This document shows positions 36,342 through 45,084 of a stretch of 64,000 nucleotides of DNA, in pieces; positions within the stretch are counted from its first letter, which is position 1; each line of letters starts with the position of its first letter. The position numbers were made by a program, and so were the translations under genes. The stretch spans positions 2,826,501 to 2,890,500 of the forward strand of contig NZ_JAUSZA010000001.1 in assembly GCF_030817215.1 (NCBI RefSeq), in the 5' to 3' direction. The DNA comes from Paenibacillus sp. V4I3 (GTDB lineage Bacteria; Bacillota; Bacilli; Paenibacillales; NBRC-103111). The notes under the pieces were generated by a model that saw only the letters and a program-made list of their open reading frames with translations, did no database searches and was not told the DNA's origin.

Positions 36342-37181
36342 ATGATTACGATAAACAATGTGAATAAATCTTTTTCACAGCGGAAAGGCAATTCCTATAC
36401 GGCGTTGGATCAAGTTTCTCTCACGATTAAGAAAGGGGAGTTCGTCTCCGTGGTAGGCCCTTCAGGCTGTGGGAAGTCAACGCTTTTGAACCTGATAGCA
36501 GGGTTTGAAAAAGTGAGCAGCGGAACGATTACCGTGGGTGGGCAAAAGGTTACGGCCCCGGGGGCTGATCGGATCGTTGTTTTCCAAGAGCACGGCCTGT
36601 TTCCTTGGCTTACGGTTCTTGATAATGTGGCATTCGGTTTGAAGCAAAAGGGGCTATCGAAGAAAGAACGCTATGCACTCGCTTTTGAGCAGATTAAAGC
36701 CGTTCACTTGAGCAAGTTTTTCGATCGTTATCCACACGAGCTATCCGGGGGAATGAAACAAAGAGTAGCCATTGCCAGGGCGCTCGTTATGGATCCCGAC
36801 ATTCTGTTGATGGATGAACCTTTTGCGGCATTGGATGAACAAACGCGATTTATTTTACTGAAGGATTTAGAAGAAATTTGGCTTAAAACAGGTAAAACGA
36901 TTTTGTTTATTACACATAACATTCGCGAAGCCGTCATTTTGTCAGATCGGGTTATCGTTATGGCGACGCAGCCAGGTAGGGTCAAGAAGGAATTTGCCGT
37001 ACAAGCAGCAAGGCCTCATCAAAGTGGCGATCCGCTCATCCACGCATTGGAAAATAAAATAATGGAAGCTCTGACGGATGAGCTCGAGAAGGTAGTCAGA
37101 GAGGAGCTCGGCCATGAATACAGCCTTAAGAAGAACAGCATTTCTAATTCTTCTGCTGATCATATGGGAGTTGGGATTTAG
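36342..37181 (+). CDS. ABC transporter ATPase, SsuB/TauB/NrtD type
   Basis: This 279-residue ATPase has Walker A GPSGCGKST, Q loop VVFQEHGLFPW, signature LSGGMKQRVAIARAL, Walker B DILLMDEPFAALD and switch His in LFITHN. It matches importers for sulfonates, taurine, nitrate or thiamine precursors. ATG 36342 is chosen because GGAGGG lies eight bases upstream. An alternative ATG at 36312 overlaps the Crp/Fnr stop. The last about 22 residues overlap the permease gene by 68 bp, an unusually long overlap implying tight coupling. Confidence 0.93.
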   Translation: MITINNVNKSFSQRKGNSYTALDQVSLTIKKGEFVSVVGPSGCGKSTLLNLIAGFEKVSSGTITVGGQKVTAPGADRIVVFQEHGLFPWLTVLDNVAFGLKQKGLSKKERYALAFEQIKAVHLSKFFDRYPHELSGGMKQRVAIARALVMDPDILLMDEPFAALDEQTRFILLKDLEEIWLKTGKTILFITHNIREAVILSDRVIVMATQPGRVKKEFAVQAARPHQSGDPLIHALENKIMEALTDELEKVVREELGHEYSLKKNSISNSSADHMGVGI

Positions 37182-37869
37182 GGTTTTTCAGTGGGGGTGG
37201 AAGTTTCCTTCACCGCTGCAAACCTTCCAAGCCTTCTATGATGGCTTTACGCAAGGGCATCTCCTTAACGCAATTATAGCTAGTCTTCGTCGTTTACTCA
37301 TTTCATTCGCGATTTCAATTGGGCTTGGGACGATTTTGGGATATTTATTTGCACGTTATCGGTATTTTGACGAAACTTTCGGCTTTGTGGTTGTTGCACT
37401 TCAGACAGTACCGAGTATAGCGTGGCTTCCTTTCGCGATTATTTGGTTTGGACTTAATGACACTTCCGTGATTTTCATAACAACGATAGGTGCGACTTGG
37501 ACGATGTCCATGGCGAGCAGGACGGGGATTTTAAATATTTCACCGATTCATCTGAGAGCTGCGCAAATGCTTGGAACAGGCAGCGGTTACCGATTGTTCT
37601 TTCAAGTGCAGCTGCCGGCGGCATTTCCCCATTGGATAACAGGAATCCGAGTAGCTTGGGCCTTTGCTTGGCGGGCACTTGTAGCAGGGGAGCTTATTGC
37701 TAAGGGAGTGGGTCTCGGGCAAATGCTGCAGGATGGACGCGGCCTTGGAGATACGGCATCCATTCTGTGCGTGGTCATTATTATCGCCGTTATAGGTACA
37801 ATTTCGGATCATTTCTGTTTCAAACAGCTAGAGGATAAAATCGTGCTTCGCTTTCAGCTTAAGAAATAA
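37114..37869 (+). CDS. ABC transporter permease, SsuC/TauC type
   Basis: This 251-residue permease has about six membrane helices and the BPD-type loop LRAAQMLGTGSGYRLFFQVQLPAAFPHWITG at about 148-178. FVVVALQTVPSIAWLPFAIIWFG is a hallmark of the SsuC/TauC/NrtB group. ATG 37114 follows GAGGAGCTCGGCC and lies inside the ATPase gene. It forms the transmembrane pore with the ATPase before and the binding protein after it. Confidence 0.93.
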   Translation: MNTALRRTAFLILLLIIWELGFRVFQWGWKFPSPLQTFQAFYDGFTQGHLLNAIIASLRRLLISFAISIGLGTILGYLFARYRYFDETFGFVVVALQTVPSIAWLPFAIIWFGLNDTSVIFITTIGATWTMSMASRTGILNISPIHLRAAQMLGTGSGYRLFFQVQLPAAFPHWITGIRVAWAFAWRALVAGELIAKGVGLGQMLQDGRGLGDTASILCVVIIIAVIGTISDHFCFKQLEDKIVLRFQLKK

Positions 37870-37904
37870 ATAGCGTTTCATAGAACAAATAAGGGGGGAT
37901 TATT

Positions 37905-38933
37905 TTGAAAAAATTAGGTTGGGTCATGGGTTTGGTGTTAACCGGATCACTGCTATTGTCAGCTTGCGGACAGAGTAAAGAAGCACCTTCAAGTGCTGCT
38001 AGTACGACGGTGAAAATTGGTATTTTGAAAAATGTTACCCACGCTCCGGGATTTGTAGCACTGCAAAATAACTACTTCCAGCAAGGCTTTGGCCAAAATG
38101 CCAAGATTGAAGTCACGGCTTTTGACAACGGAGCGGACTTCGCAACGGCGATTGCGACAGATCAGATTGATCTTGGTTATGTAGGTCCGGGACCGGTCAT
38201 CAATCAATATTTGAAAAGTAAAAATATCAAGGTGATCTCTGGAGCAAATAACGGTGGAGCGGTATTGGTGGCACGTAAGGATGCTGGCATCCAATCTGTT
38301 AAGGATCTCGTAGGTAAAACCGTGGCCGTTGCTGCCAAAGGTGGGACGCCTGATCTATCACTTCGCCTGCTGCTGAAACAGGAAGGATTAAAAGTATCCA
38401 CAGATACTTCCGGTGTACAAATTGTTACACGTGCTCCGGCAGATACCTTGGTTGCGATAAGGCAGAAAGAAGTGGATGCTACATTAATTGCAGAACCTTG
38501 GGGGACACAAATCATTCAAGAAGGTTCTGGAACGATTCTAGTAGATTGGAATAAAATTCCGCCAAAAGACGGGAATTATCCATTAACAATTCTCGTAGCG
38601 AGCGATAAATTTCTCAAAGAGCACCGTGATTTGGCCAAAAAAGCCGTGAAAGCAAACAAACAAGCCATCGAATTCATTCAGCAAAACCCGAGCAAAGCCT
38701 ATGGTCTGATTAGCGAAGAATTAAAGCAGTTAACCGGCAAAGGGATGGATCCGGCGCTCATTAAAGCGGCCATCGATCATTTGAAATTAACGGAAGATAT
38801 CACCTTAGATGATATTAACGAGCAGGCTAAAGCCTCATTTGAGGCTGGATATTTAAAAGTGAAAGCGGAAGAACTAGACTTCACTAAATTCCTGGATTTA
38901 ACGCTTTTGAATGAAGTGAAAAAAGAAAAATAA
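37905..38933 (+). CDS. Substrate-binding lipoprotein, SsuA/NrtA-like
   Basis: This 342-residue lipoprotein has lipobox LLLSAC (Cys at about 24) and the NMT1/SsuA fold: VKIGILKNVTHAPGFVALQNNYF, DLGYVGPGPVINQYL, LVGKTVAVAAKGGTPDL, VDATLIAEPWGTQII. The start is TTG 37905 after AAGGGGGGAT. It is the receptor of the importer. Ligand candidates are aliphatic sulfonates, taurine or similar small anions, based only on family and the next gene. Confidence 0.92.
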   Translation: MKKLGWVMGLVLTGSLLLSACGQSKEAPSSAASTTVKIGILKNVTHAPGFVALQNNYFQQGFGQNAKIEVTAFDNGADFATAIATDQIDLGYVGPGPVINQYLKSKNIKVISGANNGGAVLVARKDAGIQSVKDLVGKTVAVAAKGGTPDLSLRLLLKQEGLKVSTDTSGVQIVTRAPADTLVAIRQKEVDATLIAEPWGTQIIQEGSGTILVDWNKIPPKDGNYPLTILVASDKFLKEHRDLAKKAVKANKQAIEFIQQNPSKAYGLISEELKQLTGKGMDPALIKAAIDHLKLTEDITLDDINEQAKASFEAGYLKVKAEELDFTKFLDLTLLNEVKKEK

Positions 38934-38959
38934 GCTAGCTTACTTAGGAGGTCATTCAT

Positions 38960-39880
38960 TTGCACATACAACCGCAGGAAAACCTATTGCCGGATTTTCA
39001 TGAGCATATCAAAGTAGTGATACTAGGTACAGGTACACCGAGGGCCTTTTATGGTAGAGCCAAAGCAGGCGTCGCCATTCTCGCAGGGGATAAAACCTTT
39101 CTGTTCGACTGCGGTGGCGCGACCGTTGATCAACTAATTAAGGCGGGGATCATGCCGCAGCGGATTTCGGATATCTTTTTCACCCATCATCATAGCGATC
39201 ATAATTCCGGATTTTTCGATGTATTCATTACGAGCTGGCGTACACATGTGATCGCGGATCGGGTATTTGAGGGGCGGAAAGGTCCAATGAATGTGTACGG
39301 GCCAACGACGACGAAAGCGATTATTAGTAAAATGAGAGAGTCTTTTGATTTCGACGTGAATCTTCGGGTGAATGTTAATTTCTCAGCTGGGGCAGGGGCG
39401 GACATTCAATATTTTGAAAGCAACGAAGGTATTGTTTACGACCAGGGTGGTGTTAAAATCACCGCTTTCGAAGTGGATCATAAGCCTGTTTATCCAGCTA
39501 TTGCTTATAAATTCGAATACAACGGCAAATCGGTTGTCATTTCGGGGGATACGATCCCTGTTGAAAATATGGTTAAACAAAGTCAAGGTGTCGATTTACT
39601 TGTGCATGAATCTTACAATAAAACATGGCTAGACGCGCTTATTGCCAAATTTCCAGAGCAGACTATTGGCTTATCCAATCCTGCAAAGTATCATTCAACT
39701 ACGCTGGAAGTCGCCGAAATCGCACGAGCAGCAGGGGTTGCCCATCTGGTGCTCACCCACCATATACCTGCGCCTGCAGCTAATGATGAGGCTGAGGCCG
39801 ATTACACGGAAGGCATGCGAGATATCTACTCGGGTAGAATCACGATGGCTAGAGATTTAATGGCATTTGATCTTTCATAG
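38960..39880 (+). CDS. Metallo-beta-lactamase-fold hydrolase (arylsulfatase/RNase Z-like)
   Basis: This 306-residue enzyme has the two-metal site H76-x-H78-x-D80-H81 in FFTHHHSDHNSGFF. Further conserved positions are in VVISGDTIPVENM (Asp bridging metals), VDLLVHESY and LVLTHHIPAP (C-terminal His). This arrangement is shared by RNase Z-like and AtsA-type alkyl/arylsulfatases. Its place behind an SsuABC-type importer makes release of sulfate or another leaving group from an imported ester plausible (inference). TTG 38960 follows TAGGAGGTC. A terminator comes directly after. Confidence 0.88.
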   Translation: MHIQPQENLLPDFHEHIKVVILGTGTPRAFYGRAKAGVAILAGDKTFLFDCGGATVDQLIKAGIMPQRISDIFFTHHHSDHNSGFFDVFITSWRTHVIADRVFEGRKGPMNVYGPTTTKAIISKMRESFDFDVNLRVNVNFSAGAGADIQYFESNEGIVYDQGGVKITAFEVDHKPVYPAIAYKFEYNGKSVVISGDTIPVENMVKQSQGVDLLVHESYNKTWLDALIAKFPEQTIGLSNPAKYHSTTLEVAEIARAAGVAHLVLTHHIPAPAANDEAEADYTEGMRDIYSGRITMARDLMAFDLS

Positions 39881-39889
39881 TTAGATTGA

Positions 39890-39926
39890 AAAGCCGCCTC
39901 GAGTATTGACTCGGGACGGCTTTTTC
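39890..39926 (+). terminator. Rho-independent terminator
   Basis: AAAAGCCG...CGAGT and ACTCG...CGGCTTTTT form a long stem (39890-39926) with a short ATTG loop and two internal mismatches, ending the Crp/Ssu cluster. Confidence 0.88.
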
Positions 39927-39974
39927 GCGATTTTTGCAAGGCTAAGTGAGATAGTGGATATGCATAATATGTTA

Positions 39975-40335
39975 TACAACAATTTAGCCAGTTTTTAGGC
40001 TGTAGAGCTGCCTTAGGCTTGAATTGTTGTATTTTCAAGACCGTCGAATTATTCGGCCAATGAGGTGTCTTATTCTTATCGGTATACATCGTCATACATG
40101 CTCTCTTGAGGTTGCAGGATGAATGAATCTATATTTTCGGTTGAAGTGATGTTGTAGAATGTACAACAATTTCTGCCAATATCCCGCCTCTCCCCCTTCA
40201 TTGTTGCATATTGTACAACAATTGGGCCCGATAAAGGCGATATTGCAATCAATGGGCTCGAAATGTTGTACGGACTTCAACTTCAACTTGCAAAATAGCC
40301 TTTAGGCGTGTGAATTGTTGTAGTAATTACAACAT
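39975..40335. repeat. Array of ATTGTTGTA / TACAACAAT palindromes
   Basis: In the 635-bp gap between two genes, three palindromes occur: ATGTTGTA-N5-TACAACAAT (40149-40170), ATTGTTGCA-N5-TACAACAAT (40200-40222) and ATTGTTGTA-N5-TACAACAT (40314-40335). Single arms also occur at 39975-39983, 40023-40031 and 40263-40270. Between arms lie unrelated stretches of roughly 30-45 bp. No ORF of note is present. It could form stem-loops or bind a dimeric protein repeatedly. Confidence 0.7.
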
Positions 40336-40418
40336 TGGTAACCGTTTTAGCCCATACACGGAGAAGCAGGTTAAGCGCATTTTCCGAGCTTAATCTGCAT
40401 GGACGCGCGAGACGGTCT

Positions 40419-40512
40419 GCCGAGAAGTCGATTTCCGGCTTCTCGGATTCTGTGGGCGAGCTTCGGCTCGCATAGCTCTCGCTGTAAGCACGGTTTTCGC
40501 GCTTACAGCGAG
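40419..40512. repeat. Three consecutive hairpins downstream of DUF2339 gene
   Basis: Stem 1 is CCGAGAAG/CTTCTCGG (40420-40446). Stem 2 is GCGAGC-TTCG-GCTCGC, a UUCG tetraloop (40456-40471). Stem 3 is CTCGCTGTAAGC/GCTTACAGCGAG with an 11-nt loop (40478-40512). They lie just after the minus-strand DUF2339 stop, but no T run follows on either strand. They may act as a 3'-end stabiliser or factor-dependent terminator. Confidence 0.6.
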
Positions 40513-40516
40513 GAAT

Positions 40517-42199
40517 CTATTCCTTCCGCTTATAAAATAATCTAGAAATACCAACACCAATGGCTCCAAGTCCGATAAACAGGATAGCGCGAACAGCTGT
40601 AGATACATCAGGTAAATCGATGAAAATAATTTTGAGTAAGGTAACAAATAAGAAAATGATGCCCACTAGCCTTGCTTTAGGCTTATGGACAATGAGTCCA
40701 AAGACAATGAGTAGAATGGCATAAACAACCCACACTGCTGAAAGTATCAAATGCTGGTAATCGTATGTGATCGTTCGCGTCAGGGAATTGGTCAGTTGTG
40801 TGAGATAAACAAGTAAGAGAATTAACTCCATCCATAGCAGGATGAGACTAATTTCTGTTCGAGCGCGGCCTTCTTCAATTATGGAACGGTAGAAAGCATA
40901 CAGACCGCCAATAGTTGCCAAGAGTACAAGCCACGCAAAGGATTCGGCTGATAGTATATCACGTATCGGATGAGTTAGGACGAATAACATCCCTATGAAA
41001 TAAGTGATAGCCCCGCTGATTTGTTGCAGTTTGCTTTTGAATTTAGCACCTAAACATAGCGCAATTGCACCCTCTACAAGAATGGCGGAGCCGGCTTGAT
41101 CCGCGTGCAGCACGTAAATGAGCCAAAGGAAAACGCTGAACGTTGCAATGGATAGCTGAACGGAAAAAGCTCTCTTTTGACGATAAAGCCAGAAAGAAGT
41201 ACCGCTATAGAGAAGCGACCATATCGCTAGCATCCATTCATAGAAGACACGATCTTTGGAACCGCCATATAGGCCGTACGTCCACGCCGCGAGCAGGCCG
41301 AAGCTTAGGAATAAGGTGATTCGCTGCCCAATCAGGCTGTCTTTGGAACGGAGAATAGATATCGCAAAGAGGAGCAAATGCTGCAAAATAACGACAGTAA
41401 GGATCGCTGGTCGGCTGCCTATGTCATCTACGAACAGAGTTGAAAAGACTAATGGAAGATGTAGAACTCCAAACGCAGTAAAATAGGCGCCGCGAAAGGA
41501 ATAACGCAACGATAACAAGATCATGACCATTGAAAATAACCCTTCATAGCCTGCAAATACCCAAATATTTGGTTTGGCTGAGTCGACTAGGAAAGGCACT
41601 AGATAACCAGCGAGTAGCGTAATGATCATAAGTGCCTGGGACCGGTGACGGACCGCCGTAAATACACTTATAGCAATAGAAACGACGTATAGAACGAACG
41701 AAAGTGTGGATGGAATCAATGCGAATAGCATATGTGCTGCGAAAAGAGATAGAATAAGGACCCCGCTGGATCCGCCAAGCAGCACTTGCCCCAGAGCCAT
41801 GCGTTTCCGGCGAATTTGGATTTCTCCTTGCCAATACATGAAGCCAGCGACGATAACGCCCAGTATGCAGCGAACAGGTTCGGTGATAATCCCCGCATTA
41901 ACGGCTGCTGTAAAGCCCCATAGGACACCTAACAGGAAGACGACGATGAAAATCCGCGGCAGCCAAACGCGAGCGATCAAATGCTCCCAATCTCTTGGAG
42001 GCGCCGGTTGCTGAACCGGTATTGTTACCTCATGTTGAAGAGGCTGCTGCGTCGATTGTAGTTTTTGATCTGATATTGGTTGTGTCGTAAGTACTTTCTG
42101 AGCTTGTGATTTGGTTTCTCTTTCAAGCAGGATGCTCAGTTGTTCTTCGAGTTCTTTGACCCTCATTTCCAACGCATCCACACGTAAATCCAAATTCAT
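40517..42199 (-). CDS. DUF2339 family polytopic membrane protein
   Basis: This 560-residue protein opens with a coiled-coil (RVDALEMRVKELEEQLSILLERE), a Gln/Pro-rich linker to about 68, and then some 15-16 tightly packed hydrophobic helices (first RIFIVVFLLGVLWGFTAAV). The stretch MALGQVLLGGSSGVLILSLFAA is typical of DUF2339. The family function is unknown. AGGGGGTG, eight bases before ATG, supports the start at 42199. It is divergent from the germination operon. Confidence 0.9.
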   Translation of the reverse strand: MNLDLRVDALEMRVKELEEQLSILLERETKSQAQKVLTTQPISDQKLQSTQQPLQHEVTIPVQQPAPPRDWEHLIARVWLPRIFIVVFLLGVLWGFTAAVNAGIITEPVRCILGVIVAGFMYWQGEIQIRRKRMALGQVLLGGSSGVLILSLFAAHMLFALIPSTLSFVLYVVSIAISVFTAVRHRSQALMIITLLAGYLVPFLVDSAKPNIWVFAGYEGLFSMVMILLSLRYSFRGAYFTAFGVLHLPLVFSTLFVDDIGSRPAILTVVILQHLLLFAISILRSKDSLIGQRITLFLSFGLLAAWTYGLYGGSKDRVFYEWMLAIWSLLYSGTSFWLYRQKRAFSVQLSIATFSVFLWLIYVLHADQAGSAILVEGAIALCLGAKFKSKLQQISGAITYFIGMLFVLTHPIRDILSAESFAWLVLLATIGGLYAFYRSIIEEGRARTEISLILLWMELILLLVYLTQLTNSLTRTITYDYQHLILSAVWVVYAILLIVFGLIVHKPKARLVGIIFLFVTLLKIIFIDLPDVSTAVRAILFIGLGAIGVGISRLFYKRKE

Positions 42200-42371
42200 A
42201 CAAGCACCCCCTTTTATTTAAAAAATCCTAGGAATGTTTTTCCATCACCTATATGTTAACTATACTTTAAACCTAATCATGATGTGAAACAATTTAGAAT
42301 CCATATCTTGTTAATGGTTTATGGAAATATGGGAATAGTATCATTAAATGGAATCACTAGGTGAGGGAATT

Positions 42372-43472
42372 ATGTTGAAAGACATTAAAATATCCGTGCG
42401 TCAATTTGCTGTACTTGTGATTATATACACAATTGGGACTACAATCTTGGTTATTCCATCGGGGCTTGCTGTTGATGCCAAACAAGATGCCTGGCTCGCA
42501 GCTATAATTGGAGTTGGCTTAAATTTGTTAGTCGTATGCTTATACAACAAGGTTGGTGATTATTTTCCAAACTTGACCCTGGTTGAATATAATGAAAAAT
42601 TATTTGGAAAATGGCCAGGGAAGATGCTCTCACTCGTATTTCTTTTCTTTTCTTTTATCGGAGCAGCCACTGTCTTGTTTTATATGGCAAATTTTATAAA
42701 CACACACGTCATGCCGGAAACGCCCATTCAAGCCGTCAATAGTATATTTGCCATCGTTGTTGTCATGGGTGTGCGTCTTGGACTAGAAACCTTAGTCCGT
42801 GCGGCAGAGATTTTTTTCCCGTGGATCATTATGCTATTTATTATTTTGGTCGCTTGTCTTTTACCGGAGATTCAAGTTGAAAAGTTGCAGCCCATGTTCT
42901 CAGTTGGCAGTAAACCTCTGATAAAAGCGGCTTTATCCGTTGCCGGTACTTCTTCACTTCCTTTTATCGTGCTCTTCATGGTGTTCCCTGCTCATGTCAA
43001 TCATTTTCAAAAGGCAAAAAAAGCTTTCCTGATTGCTACCCTAATAGGCGGAGCTTGTTTCGTAATTATCACCTTTTTATGCATATCGGTATTGGGAACT
43101 AAAATGACGGAAAGACATATGTTTCCAAGCTATGTTTTAGCCAAACAGATTAACATTGGTAATTTTTTGGAACGTGTTGAAATTCTTATAGCAGGGATAT
43201 GGTTTCTAACGGTTTACTTCAAGACAACCTTTTATTTTTATGGTTTCGTTACGGGACTAGCTCAAATTTTGAAGATAGAAGATTATCGCCCGCTCGTTTG
43301 GCCCTTAGGGATGATTCTGGTTGTTTTTTCGCTTGTTGTATATCCGAATGTTGCTTATATGGCGGAATTTGATACCAAAGCTTATATCCCCTACGCTTTA
43401 ACCATTGGACTGCTGTATCCGATCCTCATAATAGGGGTTGCCGCGATCCGAAAGTCAATGATGAAGAACTAA
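42372..43472 (+). CDS. Spore germinant receptor permease subunit (GerAB/GerKB family)
   Basis: This 366-residue inner-membrane protein has about ten helices of the APC-type endospore-germination permease family. Opening ISVRQFAVLVIIYTIGTTILVIPSGLAVDAKQDAW and LGLETLVRAAEIFFPWIIML are family hallmarks. The B subunit is the likely germinant-binding part of the receptor. ATG 42372 follows AGGTGAGGG. An upstream in-frame ATG at 42348 lies before that site. It is first in a B-A-C-D-B' operon. No clear forespore sigma-G promoter was recognised upstream. Confidence 0.92.
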   Translation: MLKDIKISVRQFAVLVIIYTIGTTILVIPSGLAVDAKQDAWLAAIIGVGLNLLVVCLYNKVGDYFPNLTLVEYNEKLFGKWPGKMLSLVFLFFSFIGAATVLFYMANFINTHVMPETPIQAVNSIFAIVVVMGVRLGLETLVRAAEIFFPWIIMLFIILVACLLPEIQVEKLQPMFSVGSKPLIKAALSVAGTSSLPFIVLFMVFPAHVNHFQKAKKAFLIATLIGGACFVIITFLCISVLGTKMTERHMFPSYVLAKQINIGNFLERVEILIAGIWFLTVYFKTTFYFYGFVTGLAQILKIEDYRPLVWPLGMILVVFSLVVYPNVAYMAEFDTKAYIPYALTIGLLYPILIIGVAAIRKSMMKN

Positions 43473-43497
43473 GATCACTTGAAAAGGTGGTAATACC

Positions 43498-45066
43498 ATG
43501 AAGTTCATCAAAAAAATTCTTCGGAATAATTATAACAGCGTAACAGACGCACGGCCCAATCAGACTGGCTTATTGATCCCAAAGGAAGTTCTTGAGGAGT
43601 CACTAGATCTTAACTTTGACAAAGTCAAAAAAGCCTTTGGAAACAGTAATGATATCATCACTCAGACTATACAACTGAATGAAGCAGATCCAATACAAAT
43701 TGGAGTCATTTATATCAATGGACTGATTAGTCCAAGTTCTATTCAAACCATGCTAAGCGAAAATTTAAAAGTTGATTCAAGTGAGTTCCCGTTTAATGCA
43801 TTAAGAAATTCAATGAGCATACTTGGTCAAGTTCGCGAAATTACCGATTTTGAAACCTTATATCAATCTATTTTATCGGGATTAACGGTTATTTTAATGA
43901 ATGGATATGTACAAGGGTTGGCGGCGAATACACAAGGCGGGGAGTATCGTTCCGTTGAAGAACCAACGACTCAATCAGTTGTAAGGGGCCCCCGTGAAGG
44001 GTTTACAGAGCTAATAAGCACAAACACCTCACTCATCAGACGAAAAATAAAAGATCCCAACCTATGGATGGAATCCATGACAATCGGTCGTGTGAGCAAA
44101 ACGGAAGTCGCCATCATGTATTTGAATGGAATTGTGAATGAGAAGTTGGTGGAGGAAGCAAGAATTCGGCTCGGGCGCATCGATATTGATGCGGTTTTTG
44201 AAAGCGGCAATATCGAAGAGTTGATCCAAGACGAAACATTCACCCCGTTCCCAACCTTGTACAATACGGAACGTCCCGATGTTATTGCTGCAGGCATAAT
44301 GGAAGGGCGTATCGCTATTCTTGTCGATGGCACTCCCTTTGTGCTTATGGCACCTGCTTTATTCACTCAATTTTATCAATCTGCAGAGGATTACTACCAA
44401 CGAGCGGATTTTGCAACACTACTTCGTTTACTTCGTTACGTATGCTTTTTCATATCTTTGTTGGCTCCGTCCCTATATATTGCCATAACCACCTTTCACC
44501 AAGAACTGCTGCCCGCGTCTCTTCTGATCAGTTTAGCTGCTCAAAGAGAAGGGATCCCTTTCCCTGCTTTTATCGAAGCTGTCGTCATGGAAATAACCTT
44601 TGAAATCCTTCGAGAAGCCGGTGTGAGGCTGCCGAAGACTGTCGGACAAGCCGTTTCAATTGTAGGGGCACTAGTCATCGGTCAAGCAGCAGTAGAAGCA
44701 GGTTTGGTGTCTCCTGCGATGGTTATTATAGTGGCTATCACTGCCATCTCCAATTTTGTCATTCCTTCCTTCAATATGGGGATTACGATTCGGATTTTGA
44801 GATTTCTTTTAATGCTTATCGCGGCTTCTTTTGGTTTATTTGGCGTTACAGTTGGGCTTATCGCGATCGTTCTTCATTTGTGCAGTTTAAGGTCCTTCGG
44901 AATTCCTTACATGTCTCCAATGGCGCCGTTCATATTAGCGGATCAGAAAGATACGATTTTTCGCTTCCCGCAATGGGCTTTATATGCAAGGCCTCGGCTT
45001 ATCAGTCAAAAAAATAACATTCGAGAGAACAATGCTTCTTCGAATAAGCCTGAAACCAAGCCCTAG
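43498..45066 (+). CDS. Spore germinant receptor A subunit (GerA/GerKA family)
   Basis: This 522-residue subunit has an N-terminal soluble domain to about 310 (VTDARPNQTGLLIPKEV, VAIMYLNGIVNEKLVEEA, ILVDGTPFVLMAPALFTQFYQSAEDYY). It is followed by a membrane region of about five helices (AITTFHQELLPASLLISLAAQREGIPFPAFIEA; NFVIPSFNMGITIRILRF). All are standard GerA family elements. ATG 43498 follows AAAGGTGGT. It assembles with B and C subunits in the spore inner membrane and participates in ion release. Confidence 0.94.
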   Translation: MKFIKKILRNNYNSVTDARPNQTGLLIPKEVLEESLDLNFDKVKKAFGNSNDIITQTIQLNEADPIQIGVIYINGLISPSSIQTMLSENLKVDSSEFPFNALRNSMSILGQVREITDFETLYQSILSGLTVILMNGYVQGLAANTQGGEYRSVEEPTTQSVVRGPREGFTELISTNTSLIRRKIKDPNLWMESMTIGRVSKTEVAIMYLNGIVNEKLVEEARIRLGRIDIDAVFESGNIEELIQDETFTPFPTLYNTERPDVIAAGIMEGRIAILVDGTPFVLMAPALFTQFYQSAEDYYQRADFATLLRLLRYVCFFISLLAPSLYIAITTFHQELLPASLLISLAAQREGIPFPAFIEAVVMEITFEILREAGVRLPKTVGQAVSIVGALVIGQAAVEAGLVSPAMVIIVAITAISNFVIPSFNMGITIRILRFLLMLIAASFGLFGVTVGLIAIVLHLCSLRSFGIPYMSPMAPFILADQKDTIFRFPQWALYARPRLISQKNNIRENNASSNKPETKP

Positions 45067-45084
45067 ATAAAGGAGTCAATCGTA

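Noticed and set aside
42300..42371. Possible forespore sigma-G promoter upstream of the germination operon
   Set aside because: No -35/-10 pair with acceptable match and spacing could be identified by eye.
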